Shown here: piece after piece, positions 1-8,055 of the stretch | How positions within the stretch are numbered: the first letter of the stretch is position 1 | How the letters are laid out: every line of letters starts with the position of its first letter | Source of the DNA: an uncultured Coriobacteriaceae bacterium | Lineage (GTDB): Bacteria > Actinomycetota > Coriobacteriia > Coriobacteriales > QAMH01 | NCBI GenBank assembly: GCA_900544245.1 | Contig: UQUH01000007.1 | Span: 1 to 52,199, forward strand | DNA: 52,199 nucleotides | Direction: 5' to 3' | Notes under the pieces: model-generated | The model's database searches: none | Seen by the model: only the letters and a program-made list of their open reading frames with translations | What the model was told of the DNA's origin: nothing | Position numbers and translations under genes: made by a program

Positions 1-2
1 TG

Positions 3-545
3 TTCATCATCGCCTACGACCTGTGGAACTTCTGCTACACCTACAACTGCCTGCCGACCCACTCCTGGTACTGTGGCATCGCGCTTCTCGTCGCCCCGAC
101 GATCGCGGGCCTCATCTGGAACAAGGGCGGTTGGATCCAGAACCGCGCGTTCACGCTTGCCATCTGGTGCATGTTCGCGCAGATGGTCCCCATGTTCGCC
201 AACGATTCCATCTTCGCCGTGCAGTCGGTCAACAATCCGGACGTCAACCTCGTCGTCTCGATCATCGCGCTCACGGCCAACGTCCTGGCTCTCGGATACG
301 TCATCTATCGTTCCAAGAAGATGCACGTCAATCCGTACACTCACGAGATCTGGGTTGGCACCAAGGAGTATCGTGAGGCCATGGCACGTCGTGCTTCCGT
401 CGACTACCTGCTCGAGACCGAGCCCAAGAGCGCCACGCCGGCCGAGATCGAGGAGCTCGTCGCCTATCACGAGATGCCGATTCTTCCGGATCCCACCAAG
501 TCCGACGTCGAGATAGACGTCATAGAGTACAAACGCAGGGAGTGA
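3..545 (+). CDS. C-terminal part of a multispanning membrane protein (5' end outside window)
   Basis: The open frame runs in from the window edge and stops at 543-545, so only the last ~180 residues are visible. They contain about three hydrophobic segments (starting FIIAYDLWNFCYTYN and GIALLVAPTIAGLIW, then VVSIIALTANVLALGYVIY), followed by a soluble, acidic tail of about 75 residues. The sequence resembles the uncharacterised DUF5692-type membrane proteins of gut actinobacteria, but that name is from memory and only tentative. No catalytic motif is visible. The gene is followed by a strong intrinsic terminator and faces the convergent permease gene. Function unknown. Confidence 0.75.
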   Translation, partial: FIIAYDLWNFCYTYNCLPTHSWYCGIALLVAPTIAGLIWNKGGWIQNRAFTLAIWCMFAQMVPMFANDSIFAVQSVNNPDVNLVVSIIALTANVLALGYVIYRSKKMHVNPYTHEIWVGTKEYREAMARRASVDYLLETEPKSATPAEIEELVAYHEMPILPDPTKSDVEIDVIEYKRRE

Positions 546-574
546 CCCAACGGGCCCCTATTCCCCTCTTTCTG

Positions 575-610
575 GGAAGCCGGCATCAGCGTTGATGCCG
601 GCTTCCTTTT
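575..610 (+). terminator. Rho-independent terminator
   Basis: A perfect 14-bp stem (GGAAGCCGGCATCA paired with TGATGCCGGCTTCC) with a 4-nt loop GCGT is followed by TTTT. It lies 30 bp after the stop of the rightward membrane protein gene and terminates it. Confidence 0.92.
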
Positions 611-630
611 CTTCTACCCCTGCTTGTTGA

Positions 631-665
631 AAATGAGACAGTTACTCAGAGACGTTGTCTCATTT
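631..665. repeat. Interspersed ATGAGACAG palindrome, copy 1
   Basis: AAATGAGACA (631-640) pairs perfectly with TGTCTCATTT (656-665), with a degenerate interior. It lies between convergent genes, 5 bp beyond the stop codon of the leftward permease gene. It is one of five related palindromes in the window (see 16721, 22917, 30265, 31525). It may act as a terminator for leftward transcription. Confidence 0.85.
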
Positions 666-669
666 TTGG

Positions 670-2727
670 CTACGAGACTGCCTGCTTGACGCTCGCCCTG
701 CTGGTCAGGTAGGTGATGAGCATGTAGCCGCCGTATATGGCGACGACGAGACATGCCGCCATAACGATGGAGGGGAACAGGTCCCGTCCGAGCGCCGCGA
801 AAAGCGATTCGGAGAGAACGGCGATGGCACATGCGGAGTGGCAGACGGCCAGGGCCAGCGGTGCGACGAAGTAGATCACGACCTGTTCGAAGAGCGAGCG
901 GGTGAGCATGGACGTGTCGCACCCGAGTTTCGAGAGCAAGCGATAGCGGTCGAGCGAGTCGATGGTGAGCGAGAGCAGCTGGATCGCGAGCACGGCGGCG
1001 GTTGCGACGAGTAGCACGAGACCGATGTAGATCGCGAGGTAGGTGATCATGACGCGCAAGCCGCTTGCCTGGCCCACCATTTGCGCGCGCGTGATGACGG
1101 TCGACACGCCCGGCGCATCGACGGCATCGACGGCGTCGACGAACGCTTCTTCAGCATTTGAGCGAGACTCGTACATGATGTTCACGTACACCGAATCGGG
1201 GGTCTCCATCTGGGCCAACGTGGTGATGACGTCATCGGGGACCACCATCGTGAGGGCGTTGCTGAGCATGTCGAAGTCGTTGAGCTGGACCTTTTCGACA
1301 TGACTGGCTGGCGCGAGGTCACCGGCTGGCGTGGGAAGCGGCATATGCTGCGCCACGACCGCATCGGCGATTTTCTCGGATGCCGACATGCTGTTGGTGA
1401 CGAGGTATTCGCCAGATGACAGCGTGACAGGCTGCTTGTCGCTTAGGGCGAGCATGTCGTTGAACTGCGTGAGGCCGACGACCTGCACGCTTTGGTTTAG
1501 CGTCGAAGTGTTGCTCATGGAATCCGCAAGGTACGTGTTGACGGCGTCCATGAGCTTGCCATAGGTCATATCGGGAAGCCCGTAGAAGTCGAGCTGCGCG
1601 CTGGCGGCGACAAGCGTGTCCCAATTGGCGACGTGCTGCTGCAGATATGCGTTCGTCTGGCTGATATCGACGTCGACGGGTCTCTTGGTGCCCTTGCCGT
1701 TCTCGTATACGACTTCCTCGTCGTATGCGATGACGCTCGCGTCATAGGGATTCGCCTCGTCGATGTCGCCGGTAAACGCGTCTATGAGACCCAGACCAGT
1801 GGCAAAGGTGGTGATGGCGAAGAAGAGCAACACGCACACCACCCAGATGGAGACGAACGAGGTATTGAACTTCGAGGCGACCTGGCGCGTGGTGAAGGGG
1901 CGCAGGCGCTTGAGGTAGACGCCGCGCAGGCGCGTGAGCACGGCGATGACGAAGCCGGAAAGCGAGAAGAAGAACAGTAGCGAGCCCACCAGCATGAGGA
2001 CGGTCGCGCGCTGAAATTCGGTATCGAACATGAGCGTCATGCCGTTAATGTCGAGCTGCCAGTAGGCGAGGCCGATGAGAACCAGCGAGATGGCGAAGAG
2101 CACGAGGCATACCCAGGGATTGCGGATGACGATCTTCTGTCGCTTGGCCTTGGCTCCGATGAGGTCGATGAGCTTGCAGCGGCGTACGGTGATGACGTTG
2201 AAGATGGCGACAACGATGAAGATGGCGATGAAGCAGGCCAGCGTCGCGATGCAAGCTCCCGGCGAGAAGCTGAACTGGTATTGCGGCATGGCGACGCCAA
2301 AGAGCGCCGCGGTGGCAAACGAGAGCAGCTGCGAGATGAGAATGCCAAGGCCCAGGCCGAGAACGAGCGATCCCAAGCCGATGAAGACCGTTTCGTACAG
2401 CAGGATGCGCGATACCTGCCCTGGCCTCATGCCAAGCACGAGGTAGATGCCGAATTCCCGCTTGCGTCGGGTGATGAGCAGCTGGTTCGCATAGATGACC
2501 AGAAATCCCAGCACGAGGGCGACGATGACGGAGAAGATGTTCATCATGTAGCCGGTGAACTCAATGACGTTTGCGTTATTGGATGCCGCGATGTCGTGCA
2601 TGACCTGCTGGTCGCCCACGGAGTTGAACGCGTAGAACACGGTGACGGCGATGAGGAGCGTGATGAAGTATATCGCGTAGTCACGCAACGATCGCCGCAT
2701 GTTGCGCACGGCGAGTTTAAGCAGCAT
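670..2727 (-). CDS. FtsX-like permease of a Bce-type peptide-sensing/resistance ABC transporter
   Basis: The 685-residue protein starts MLLKLAVRNMRRSLRDYAIYF, the cytoplasmic lead-in typical of BceB/VraG/YtrF-like permeases. Several transmembrane helices follow, then a large extracytoplasmic region in the second half, then C-terminal helices. BceB-type permeases use this large domain to sense or remove peptide antibiotics and relay a signal to a BceS kinase. The start at 2727 is chosen for its GGGGAGG ribosome site, and it overlaps the end of the ATPase gene by 11 bp, implying translational coupling. Adjacent kinase and regulator genes support the Bce assignment. The peptide or other ligand cannot be told from sequence. 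Confidence 0.88.
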   Translation of the reverse strand: MLLKLAVRNMRRSLRDYAIYFITLLIAVTVFYAFNSVGDQQVMHDIAASNNANVIEFTGYMMNIFSVIVALVLGFLVIYANQLLITRRKREFGIYLVLGMRPGQVSRILLYETVFIGLGSLVLGLGLGILISQLLSFATAALFGVAMPQYQFSFSPGACIATLACFIAIFIVVAIFNVITVRRCKLIDLIGAKAKRQKIVIRNPWVCLVLFAISLVLIGLAYWQLDINGMTLMFDTEFQRATVLMLVGSLLFFFSLSGFVIAVLTRLRGVYLKRLRPFTTRQVASKFNTSFVSIWVVCVLLFFAITTFATGLGLIDAFTGDIDEANPYDASVIAYDEEVVYENGKGTKRPVDVDISQTNAYLQQHVANWDTLVAASAQLDFYGLPDMTYGKLMDAVNTYLADSMSNTSTLNQSVQVVGLTQFNDMLALSDKQPVTLSSGEYLVTNSMSASEKIADAVVAQHMPLPTPAGDLAPASHVEKVQLNDFDMLSNALTMVVPDDVITTLAQMETPDSVYVNIMYESRSNAEEAFVDAVDAVDAPGVSTVITRAQMVGQASGLRVMITYLAIYIGLVLLVATAAVLAIQLLSLTIDSLDRYRLLSKLGCDTSMLTRSLFEQVVIYFVAPLALAVCHSACAIAVLSESLFAALGRDLFPSIVMAACLVVAIYGGYMLITYLTSRASVKQAVS

Positions 2728-3541
2728 GGTATGCCTCCCCGCCAAGGAAGGTCACGACCTCCATGATGCGGGCGAAGTACTCCTCGCGCGAAAGCGAACC
2801 CTGACGGATTTCGTTGAAGAGCTTACCATCGGACAGGAAGAGCACGCGGTCGGAGAACGATGCCGCATACGCATCATGGGTGACCATGAGTATGGTCGCG
2901 TTGAGGGACTTGTTGAGCATCTCGAGGGTCTCGAGCATGATCGTCGCGTTGCGCGAGTCGAGCGCGCCGGTGGGCTCGTCGGCAAGGATGAGGGAAGGGT
3001 CGGCCACGATGGCGCGTGCCGCGGCGACGCGCTGCTTTTGGCCACCGGACATCTGGCTGGGATACTGCTTGAGCGATTCCGTGACATTGAGCGTGCGCGC
3101 TATATCCTCGATGCGGGAGGGGATGCTCGCGGGACGCGCGCCCTTGATGGTAAGGGCAAGCGCGATGTTCTCCATGCCGGTCAGGGTGTCAAGCAAGTTG
3201 GAGTCCTGGAAGATGAAACCGAGCTCGTCACGGCGAAAGGCGCTGAGCTTGTTCTTTGACATGGTGGTGATGTCGCTGCCGTTGATGAGTATGCGGCCCG
3301 CGGAGGGCCGGTCGATGGTGGATATGCAATTGAGCAGCGTCGTCTTGCCCGAGCCCGATGGCCCCATGATGGCGACGAATTCGCCGCGCGCGACGTCGAA
3401 GCTCACGCCGGCAAGCGCGTACATGAGGTTCTGGCGGCCGCCGAACACCTTCTCGATATTGCGCACGCAGAGGATGGGGGAGGATGCAGAGCGGGACGAT
3501 CCCGTCACGCTGGCAGGTGGCGTTGCGATGACCTCAGACAT
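2717..3541 (-). CDS. ABC transporter ATPase, BceA/LolD-like
   Basis: A 274-residue ATPase that powers the FtsX-like permease. Walker A GPSGSGKT lies at residues 60-67, followed by the signature MSGGQKQRV, Walker B LILADEPTGALDS and the switch histidine in MVTHD. This is the layout of the MacB/LolD/BceA family. The start is placed at MSEVIATPP because AAGGAG precedes it at normal spacing; an upstream extension would be low-quality arginine/proline-rich sequence. The first ~20 residues before ILCVRNIEKVF are a variable, Ser/Thr-rich extension. The start overlaps the small membrane protein gene upstream by 8 bp, and the stop overlaps the permease start. Confidence 0.93.
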   Translation of the reverse strand: MSEVIATPPASVTGSSRSASSPILCVRNIEKVFGGRQNLMYALAGVSFDVARGEFVAIMGPSGSGKTTLLNCISTIDRPSAGRILINGSDITTMSKNKLSAFRRDELGFIFQDSNLLDTLTGMENIALALTIKGARPASIPSRIEDIARTLNVTESLKQYPSQMSGGQKQRVAAARAIVADPSLILADEPTGALDSRNATIMLETLEMLNKSLNATILMVTHDAYAASFSDRVLFLSDGKLFNEIRQGSLSREEYFARIMEVVTFLGGEAYHAA

Positions 3542-3671
3542 GGATGCTCCTTCCCGTGCGCGGCACCTTGACGGAGGCGTAGGCGAGCATGCCGGCGACG
3601 ATCGCCGCCGCAACGAGCGTGACGGCTCCCACGCCCTTCGTCACCGTTGATAATACCTTTGATGCCTTCAT
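3534..3671 (-). CDS. Small single-span membrane protein upstream of the ABC ATPase
   Basis: A 45-residue frame, MKASKVLSTVTKGVGAVTLV..., with one hydrophobic segment (about residues 14-32: VGAVTLVAAAIVAGMLAYA) between basic ends. It starts with an AAAGG sequence upstream and overlaps the ATPase start by 8 bp, so the two are probably translationally coupled. No family was recognised. By position it may be an accessory subunit or leader of the Bce-like transporter. A purely regulatory leader peptide is the alternative. Confidence 0.6.
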   Translation of the reverse strand: MKASKVLSTVTKGVGAVTLVAAAIVAGMLAYASVKVPRTGRSIHV

Positions 3672-3759
3672 AGGACTAACCTTTCGTGTGTGGATTATCG
3701 GGCAGCATCCATGGTGATGCGCGAAGATTGCGGTTGCCATCGAAGCGGCTTACCCGTGA

Positions 3760-3775
3760 CTTACGAATTCGTAAG
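3760..3775. promoter_or_regulatory. Candidate response-regulator operator upstream of the ABC operon
   Basis: A perfect 16-bp palindrome, CTTACGAATTCGTAAG, 89 bp upstream of the first gene of the transporter operon. A near match, CTTACGCAGGTGTAAG, sits 78 bp upstream of the response-regulator gene. The layout (TTACG-N4-CGTAA) closely resembles the published BceR-type box TNACA-N4-TGTAA. A possible -10 element GATAAT is at 3694-3699 on the minus strand. Confidence 0.7.
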
Positions 3776-3783
3776 GGTGAGAA

Positions 3784-3983
3784 GTTGGCAGCGCACTCGT
3801 CGGACTTGCCAGTCGATTGCAACCGAAGCGGCGAAAACGCTCGGCTGCGTGCGGCGACGCGAAGCTAGTCCCTTTAGGGAAACTCGCGCGCAAAGCCGGC
3901 GCGCTCAAACAGTCCTCGCAAGATCGCCTCGCGTTTTCGCCGCTTCTGCAATCGGGGCTTCGCCCGGCGAGTGCGCTGCCAAC
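3784..3983. repeat. 200-bp imperfect inverted repeat
   Basis: This stretch fills most of the 333-bp gap between the kinase gene and the ABC operon. Outer arms GTTGGCAGCGCACTCG (3784-3799) and CGAGTGCGCTGCCAAC (3968-3983) are perfect. An inner pair AAGCGGCGAAAACGC (3826-3840) and GCGTTTTCGCCGCTT (3931-3945) is also perfect, and intermediate segments match partly. Near the centre is a local palindrome, AGTCCCTTTAGGGAAACT. No convincing coding frame is present. Confidence 0.85.
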
Positions 3984-4004
3984 CAAATTACAGCACGACT
4001 TTCG

Positions 4005-5057
4005 TCACAATGACAGGCGCATGCGGCGACGGTCGTGGGGAAAGCTGATCTGTACGCGCGTTCCCGTCCCCTCCTCGCTCGCGAGCATGATGCCGAGTCC
4101 CATCTGCGTGCACATGCGGGCAACGAGGAAGAGCCCCATGCCGGTCGCCGATCCGTGCGCGCGCCCCACTTCTCCCGTGAAGCCGCGGTCGAAGACGCGT
4201 GGCACATCGGCTGCCGGGATCCCGCAGCCGTCGTCGCGTATCTCGAGCGTCGTGCATGCGTGTGGGCCCTCCGCGCCTTCCTCGCGTGACTCGAAGACTA
4301 TGGTGGTGGCATCGTATTTTGCGGAGTTGATGATGAGCTGGGTGAGGATGAACGCAAGCCAGGCCTTGTCGGCCACGACCGTGGCCTGCGGATCGATGCG
4401 GATGTCGATGGCGACGCCGCATGACGTGAGGTAGCGCATGTTCGCCTTACACGCTTCGCCCACCGCATCACCGAGCGCGATTTCGCGAATGACGTAATCG
4501 TTTACGAGTGTGTCGGAGCGCGCGGTGAAGAGCGCCTGTTCGACGAGATGCTCGACACGTTCGAGTTCAAGCTTGAGTATGCTCGCATCCTCGCCGTGCA
4601 TCTTGTCGAGGAGGAGCCGCGCGGCGGCAAGTGGCGTCTTGACCTCGTGTACCCAGAGCTCCGTGTACTGGGCACGATCGTGGCTCTGCATTCTGAGCTC
4701 GTTGCCTTCGCGCATCGCCTGCTCTGCGATCGAACGCGCCATGGCGAGTGCGATTCGTCCCTCCAAAAACGCGGGTTCGTGGACGATTTCGTCGAAATAG
4801 CGCGTCTTGTCGAGCGACTCCAGCGCCTCTCCGATGCTCTTCCAGAACAGTGCGCGTCGTCGGTATTCCAGAACAAACGATAGGATCAGAACTGCCACGA
4901 GCGTGAAGTCGATGAGAAGGGTCGCGTCGGTGGTCATGCCGAGCACGACGAGCATGAAGGAGACGAAGGCGATGACAGCGCAGGCAAGCGCAAGAATCGG
5001 CGCCTTGTCCCGCAGGAAGGCCCGTATCGTGAACCGTGGCATGTCATGCGCGTCCAT
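4005..5057 (-). CDS. Intramembrane-sensing histidine kinase, BceS-like
   Basis: The 350-residue protein has two N-terminal membrane helices (about residues 19-40 and 46-64) separated by only a few residues, the hallmark of intramembrane-sensing kinases that receive their signal from a partner ABC transporter. The phosphoacceptor is H137 in WVHEVKTPL. The ATPase domain shows an N box (LIINSAKYD) and a G box (DDGCGIPAADVPRVFDRGF). The start at 5057 follows GAGGGG and lies 7 bp after the response-regulator stop, so the two genes form an operon. It probably phosphorylates the adjacent regulator in response to the Bce-like transporter encoded downstream. Confidence 0.92.
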   Translation of the reverse strand: MDAHDMPRFTIRAFLRDKAPILALACAVIAFVSFMLVVLGMTTDATLLIDFTLVAVLILSFVLEYRRRALFWKSIGEALESLDKTRYFDEIVHEPAFLEGRIALAMARSIAEQAMREGNELRMQSHDRAQYTELWVHEVKTPLAAARLLLDKMHGEDASILKLELERVEHLVEQALFTARSDTLVNDYVIREIALGDAVGEACKANMRYLTSCGVAIDIRIDPQATVVADKAWLAFILTQLIINSAKYDATTIVFESREEGAEGPHACTTLEIRDDGCGIPAADVPRVFDRGFTGEVGRAHGSATGMGLFLVARMCTQMGLGIMLASEEGTGTRVQISFPHDRRRMRLSL

Positions 5058-5064
5058 GTGCCCC

Positions 5065-5742
5065 TCACGCCATGATCACATAGCCGAGCGATCGGCGTGT
5101 CTGCAGGAAGTCGTCTGCGATGCCGATGCTTGCGAGCGTCTTGCGCAGGCGATTTATGTTGACCGTGAGCGTGTTGTCATCGACGAAGGCGTCGGACTCC
5201 CAGAGGTCGCACATGATTTCCTGACGCGAGATGATGGTTCCGGCATTGCGCATGAGCAGGGCGAGAATGCGCTGCTCGTTGCGCGTCAGCTCGGCAGACC
5301 TGCCCCGATAGCGCACTTCGGACACGCTCAAATCGAGTGTGACCTCCCCGTGTGTGATGGTGCTGGCCTCGGCCGACGCCGTCGCATGACGTTTGACGAG
5401 CGATGCGATGCGCGCGAGCAGCACCGCGGGACGATAGGGTTTGGCCACGAAGTCGTGAGCACCCAGGCTGAGGGACATGACCTCGGTGAATTCGTCGTTC
5501 TTTGCCGTGAGGACGATGATGGGGACATCGCTTTGCCTGCGCACGTCGCGACAGATGAACTGCCCATCCGCTCCGGGAAGGCCAAGGTCCAAGATGACGC
5601 AATCGGGATTGACGTCGACGATGTCATGTGCGGCGGTTTCGAAGTCATCGCAGGCGCGTGTCTCGTATCCGTTGAGCTCGAGCAGGTGCGCGAGCTCGTC
5701 GCGCAGGGTCGCGTCATCTTCGACGATGTAGACGATGGCCAT
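5065..5742 (-). CDS. OmpR/PhoB-type response regulator, BceR-like
   Basis: A 225-residue two-domain regulator. The receiver (residues 1-115) has the acidic pocket EDD at 8-10, phosphoacceptor D52 in VILDLGLPG and the conserved Lys in FVAKPYRP. The C-terminal winged helix (about 130-225) carries the typical RNEQRILALLM and DDNTLTVNINRLRKTL segments. The start is set at MAIVYIVEDD; a longer in-frame start at 5778 lacks a ribosome site and lies next to the candidate promoter. It is the first gene of the kinase operon and probably controls its own operon and the ABC operon through the two CTTAC-N6-GTAAG boxes. Confidence 0.93.
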   Translation of the reverse strand: MAIVYIVEDDATLRDELAHLLELNGYETRACDDFETAAHDIVDVNPDCVILDLGLPGADGQFICRDVRRQSDVPIIVLTAKNDEFTEVMSLSLGAHDFVAKPYRPAVLLARIASLVKRHATASAEASTITHGEVTLDLSVSEVRYRGRSAELTRNEQRILALLMRNAGTIISRQEIMCDLWESDAFVDDNTLTVNINRLRKTLASIGIADDFLQTRRSLGYVIMA

Positions 5743-5819
5743 GATGGAATCCCGTTCGCTTGGATATGGTGGCTCCATTTTAGCCGCACGTGGGCGTGAA
5801 AGACGGCAAGGAGCGGAAT

Positions 5820-5835
5820 CTTACGCAGGTGTAAG
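5820..5835. promoter_or_regulatory. Candidate response-regulator operator upstream of the two-component operon
   Basis: CTTACGCAGGTGTAAG is an inverted repeat with one mismatched arm base, nearly identical to the perfect palindrome at 3760-3775. On the minus strand a possible -10 element, TAAAAT, lies at 5777-5782, which places the box just upstream of the -35 region as expected for an activator. The divergent CLC gene starts 117 bp away on the other side. Confidence 0.68.
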
Positions 5836-5951
5836 AAAGCGTTGGAAAATGCAAACGAAACATCGGGCTGCTCTATGAGAATGTGCGAATAGTCTGCGAA
5901 AAAGATAACCAACCGGCGTATCATGGAAGACACGCGAAGGAGGTGGGTGAC

Positions 5952-7289
5952 ATGCTGCGCAAGATCGACAAGCTGGAGCTTCTGAAGCACATTGTCTTCA
6001 TCGTCTGCGTCGGTATCGTGTCGGCCTTCACGTCCATCGTCCTGTGCCTCTGCGTCAACTTCGCCTACCACGTCAACCAGACCTTTGCCTGGACGCTCTT
6101 CTTTCTACCGCTACTGGGCGTCTTGTCCCTTGCCCTCTACAAGGCCTTCAAGCTGCCTTACGACTATTCGACAGATACGCTCGTTGAGCAGATGCGCAAT
6201 AACGACGTGGTTTCGCCTGCGCTCGCGCCGGGCATCATCGTGGGTACCTGTCTCACGATCCTGGGCGGCGGTGCCGTCGGCAAGGAGTCGAGCGCCTTTC
6301 AGGCGGGCGCGTCGGTGAGCGAGACCTTGGGGCGGGCGTTCAAGCTCAAGAATTGCCTTGTCGACAAGCAGGATAGGGAGCTGTACGGATATGCGGCGCT
6401 CATGGGCATGAGCGCGACGTTTTCCGCCCTGTTCTTCGCTCCGCTGGGAGCCGTGTTCATGGTGCTCGAACTGACGCGTTTCAAGAACCTCAGCTTGCCG
6501 CGCTTCATCGCCATGATTGCCTCGGCCGCCATTGCCGCTTCCATCGCCTATCCTTTCGGTATCGGCGACATCATCCCGCGGGTCGCCATTCCTGCCATGA
6601 CCGGCGAGCTCGTGCTCTACACCATCATCGCCGGCATGGCATGTGGCGTACTCGGCGGTATCTTCGGGCGAGCGCTGCGCTTCACGCGCAGGCTCCTCAA
6701 GACGCATTTCGATAGGCCCTATCTCACGGTCATCGTCTCGGGCCTCGTCATCGTCTGCCTCGTGTATTTTCTCGACCTACGTGTTTTCGAGGGCTCGGGA
6801 ATGAACCTGCTCAAGCACGCACTTGACGGATCCATCGGCACCTATGATTTCGCGATCAAGGCCGGTCTCGTGTTTCTCGCGTTGGCCTTTGGCTTCAAGG
6901 GCGGCGAAATCATGCCGACGCTTGCCATCGGCGGTCTGCTCGGCTGCACGCTCGGTCAGCTCATGGGCATCGATCCCGCCTTTATGAGCGCGCTCGGCGT
7001 CATTGGCTTCTACGTGGGCATGTCACGCTGTCCCATTGCCGGGTTCTTCCTCGGCTGCGAGGTCTTCGGCTGGGCCATCGCGCCCTTCCTCGCGATCATC
7101 GTGATATGTGCCGTCATGGGCAATTGGGATTACGGCTACTACGGGCATGGCCTCATCTACGAGATGCGCAAGGAACTCGCGCAGAGGCACGCGAACGCGG
7201 CAGGCGCAAAAGCAGTCTCCGCAAACGCGTCAACTGAGGCTGCGAACGGTCAAGGAAAGAATACAAAACAGCGTTCATCGGAAAATTAG
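5952..7289 (+). CDS. CLC-family chloride/fluoride channel or antiporter
   Basis: A 445-residue integral membrane protein of the CLC fold. Signature segments are GKESSAFQAGAS around residue 110, which keeps the gating glutamate of the GKEGP motif; GSGMNLL; and GGEIMPTLAIGGLLG, the equivalent of GxFxP. The GKE-x-x-A-x-Q and GGE-x-x-P patterns are closer to the fluoride-exporting CLC-F branch than to E. coli ClcA, but the branch cannot be settled by eye. The start at 5952 has an ideal AAGGAGGT site 6 bp upstream. About 25 hydrophilic residues close the protein. It is probably monocistronic, and no fluoride riboswitch is visible upstream. Confidence 0.88.
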   Translation: MLRKIDKLELLKHIVFIVCVGIVSAFTSIVLCLCVNFAYHVNQTFAWTLFFLPLLGVLSLALYKAFKLPYDYSTDTLVEQMRNNDVVSPALAPGIIVGTCLTILGGGAVGKESSAFQAGASVSETLGRAFKLKNCLVDKQDRELYGYAALMGMSATFSALFFAPLGAVFMVLELTRFKNLSLPRFIAMIASAAIAASIAYPFGIGDIIPRVAIPAMTGELVLYTIIAGMACGVLGGIFGRALRFTRRLLKTHFDRPYLTVIVSGLVIVCLVYFLDLRVFEGSGMNLLKHALDGSIGTYDFAIKAGLVFLALAFGFKGGEIMPTLAIGGLLGCTLGQLMGIDPAFMSALGVIGFYVGMSRCPIAGFFLGCEVFGWAIAPFLAIIVICAVMGNWDYGYYGHGLIYEMRKELAQRHANAAGAKAVSANASTEAANGQGKNTKQRSSEN

Positions 7290-7334
7290 AACCGCTTGCG
7301 TCAAAAAACTTTTCAAAAACAGAAAAATATGCCG

Positions 7335-7362
7335 TTGACTTCTATCCGCAGTGGAGTAGATT
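7335..7362 (+). promoter_or_regulatory. Candidate sigma-70 promoter for the TetR/radical SAM/molybdoenzyme cluster
   Basis: A -35 TTGACT (7335-7340) and a -10 TAGATT (7357-7362) are separated by 16 bp, with a leader of about 65 nt before the TetR start. The surrounding 7290-7433 region is AT-rich and has no other gene. Confidence 0.5.
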
Positions 7363-7433
7363 GTACGCGTAGGATATACACGTATCGGAATAGGGGAGTT
7401 TTCCGCATATCCACGTGTGTTGAGGAGGATGCC

Positions 7434-8045
7434 ATGGCGGCTCCGAGGAAGGATGACGAGCGAGCACGTCTCTATGCCGCGGCCCTGCGTCTGTTTGGCG
7501 AGAAGGGCTATATCGCGACGTCCTACATGGACATCGCCGTTGCATGTCATACGAGCAAATCCGTCGTACAACACTACTACCCCCGCAAGGAGATGCTGCT
7601 CGCCCACTACATTGACGACCATTTCTCGTGGGTGATCAAGAAGGCGCAGGATCTCTGCCCGCCCCAATGCGATGTCTTGGAGCTGCTGTGCATGATGGGC
7701 TTCATTCATCTGGGGATGCTCATCAAGGACGAGGAAGCGTCCCCACTCGTGCAGGATTTCCTGAGGCATCCGGCCCTTCTCGACGAAATGATCATTCGCG
7801 AGCGCGACTGGCTCGCCGACCGATGCCCGGACGACCTGGACAGGGGCTTTGTCGGTGATTGTCTCGTCGTCGGCTTGAGTGGGGCCTACGGGCTCTTGTC
7901 GGTCACCTTGGAGGAAGGTCGCAGGGTGACCCCCGAATACCTCATGCAGATCACTTTCGTTCCCTTTGCCATTTCGATCGGAGGCAAGCTCGAGCGGGTG
8001 GAGGAAATCATCGAGGAATGTAGCTTGCTGCAGGAAACACAGTAG
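7434..8045 (+). CDS. TetR/AcrR-family transcriptional regulator
   Basis: A 203-residue regulator. The N-terminal HTH (about residues 8-55) has the family pattern RLYAAALRLFGEKGYIATSY...IAVACHTSKSVVQHYYPRKEMLL. The C-terminal ligand-binding half is mostly helical with no diagnostic motif. The start at 7434 is set by GAGGAGG; earlier in-frame codons run through the promoter. It is the first gene of a run of closely spaced rightward genes: the radical SAM gene begins 10 bp later. It probably autoregulates the cluster; the effector is unknown and could be a substrate of the downstream molybdoenzyme. Confidence 0.9.
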   Translation: MAAPRKDDERARLYAAALRLFGEKGYIATSYMDIAVACHTSKSVVQHYYPRKEMLLAHYIDDHFSWVIKKAQDLCPPQCDVLELLCMMGFIHLGMLIKDEEASPLVQDFLRHPALLDEMIIRERDWLADRCPDDLDRGFVGDCLVVGLSGAYGLLSVTLEEGRRVTPEYLMQITFVPFAISIGGKLERVEEIIEECSLLQETQ

Positions 8046-8055
8046 GAGGAGCATC

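Noticed and set aside
5743..5778. Longer start for the response regulator
   Set aside because: No ribosome site, and the extra residues precede the conserved receiver start.
5836..5951. Fluoride riboswitch upstream of the CLC gene
   Set aside because: The conserved GGNGAUGG and CUGAUGA blocks of the motif are absent.
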